From positions 5,424,641 through 5,488,640 of the forward strand of contig NC_134961.1 in assembly GCF_965638725.1 (NCBI RefSeq): a DNA stretch of 64,000 bases, given 5' to 3'. Position 1 is the first letter of the stretch. Every line of letters starts with the position of its first letter. The stretch comes from Aptenodytes patagonicus (taxonomy: Eukaryota; Chordata; Aves; Sphenisciformes; Spheniscidae). The translations under genes were made by a program, and so were the position numbers. Below are positions 63,101 through 64,000 of the stretch, piece after piece. The notes under the pieces were generated by a model. The model had not been told where the DNA came from and did not search any database. It saw only the letters and a program-made list of their open reading frames with translations.

Positions 63101-64000
63101 CAGGGAAGGAAGGATATTTTCTGAAGGGTATAGGTTACTCAAGCTCTTAACTCCTGGTTTTCACCCTGCGGGCTGCATGGCTGTGCTGTAGTACCCATGC
63201 AGGACCCAGGGGACACCGTGACACAGCGCGGCCACTGTGGGACCACGCACTGCACCCCACGTCCCACAGCTGCTTCCTCCCTGCTGCAGTGCCAGCTGTG
63301 AGCCACAGCCCAGGGGGGCCAGCACCCACTGAGAGCTGCCCTGAAAGCCTGGGTTTTGGGGACAGGGTACAGCCCCCAGCAGGGGCCTGCAGAAAGCCGG
63401 CTGTTAGCCAAGACTTCTAACACCGGACGGGGAAGCCTGTGTTCTGCATCACGGGCCAGCGAGGACACGGCTCCCGGTCCTCCCCCCGAGCCCCCGCAGC
63501 CTCCCCTGGCCCCAGGTGCTATATTTAGACTTGCAGAGCCCAATAAAGCACATGCAGGGTGAGAGAGAGACCACGCAAGCCATTGTACTGGCCCTTCAGG
63601 GCTGACCTTCCCCCCAGCTCCACCACCAAGCTCACCCCATGCCCAGGTTGGGGTGGTGGGTGGGATGGATGCAGGGCAGGATGAGCTGGGTGCAGCCCCG
63701 CAGGTGCCTCAGCTCCGCAGAGCGCGCTGCATGCTCGCTGCACGCTCGCTGCACGCTCGCCGCACACCTTCCAGCTCCCACCGCCGCACAGCAGCATTTC
63801 ACTGCCCCGGCTGTCCCCAGCATGGGGACACATCTGTGCCACCCCCAGCCCGGCCCCTGCCCGGGGAAGGGGGGAGAACAGGCGCTGCTCTGTGAGCGCC
63901 GGGGAGCACTGGGACCAGGGAAGTTCAATAGTTTACTACCAATATTTGTCTTGGCCGGGCGGCACGGCTTGCTGGAGGAAACAGGGCAGGGGGAGGGCTC

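Larger units (their letters stand above)
50416..64000 (-). other. Upstream intron(s) or flank of NHERF2, no exon found
   Basis: I looked on the minus strand for the PDZ1 GYGF block, the NVEGETHHQVV and RLLVVD motifs, and the DPWEPKPDW linker. None was found. The 13.6 kb holds a CR1 fragment, two microsatellites, a 20-bp tandem repeat and G-runs. A long first or second intron is the simplest reading. Confidence 0.55.

Noticed and set aside
50839-64000. A separate gene upstream of NHERF2
   Set aside because: Open frames on both strands were examined for known domains (PDZ, zinc finger, kinase, neuropeptide). None showed a conserved motif or paired splice sites.

Overview
This window is ordinary vertebrate nuclear DNA, most likely from a bird. 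It holds long genes split into many short exons with GT-AG introns. A truncated CR1 retrotransposon near 53.1-53.45 kb ends in the ATTCTATG-type tail typical of avian genomes. The right half is GC-rich, as on avian microchromosomes. Proteins were identified by recognising conserved peptides; no search was run and the species cannot be named.

Three genes account for the coding content. (1) TSC2 (tuberin), minus strand, fills about 1-29.7 kb. Exons 2-35 were placed individually, and exon phases and codon counts agree throughout. They encode residues 1 to about 1549. The window's left edge cuts the gene inside intron 35, so nearly all of the Rheb GAP domain lies outside. (2) NTHL1, plus strand, 29,755-36,400, is complete: six exons encode a 294-residue base-excision-repair DNA glycosylase with its catalytic Lys and Asp and its four [4Fe-4S] cysteines. 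(3) NHERF2 (SLC9A3R2), minus strand, is represented by its last five coding exons (40,101-50,415), covering PDZ2, the linker and the ezrin-binding tail. The PDZ1 exons were not found up to base 64,000 and probably lie further right.

Layout: TSC2 and NTHL1 are head to head. Only 168 bp separate the proposed exon 1 donor of TSC2 from the NTHL1 start codon. That gap is an extreme CpG island with two opposed ETS motifs, and it reads as one bidirectional promoter. NTHL1 and NHERF2 are tail to tail, with polyadenylation signals about 0.6-0.7 kb apart. The same TSC2-NTHL1-NHERF2 order is known on human 16p13.3. The genes do unrelated jobs (mTORC1 control, oxidative base repair, apical membrane scaffolding), so the shared promoter is a linkage, not an operon.

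The remaining sequence is introns, UTRs and simple repeats. The most distinctive non-coding features are a compound CCCGG/CCGAG repeat in NTHL1 intron 1, a 32-35 bp minisatellite in TSC2 intron 1, a row of AGGTCA/TGACCT motifs just upstream of the alternatively spliced TSC2 exon 26, a tandem acceptor at that exon, a MIR-like old SINE in NTHL1 intron 4, and a perfect alternating purine-pyrimidine tract in NHERF2. I saw no evidence of a new biological system, CRISPR array, tRNA or rRNA gene.
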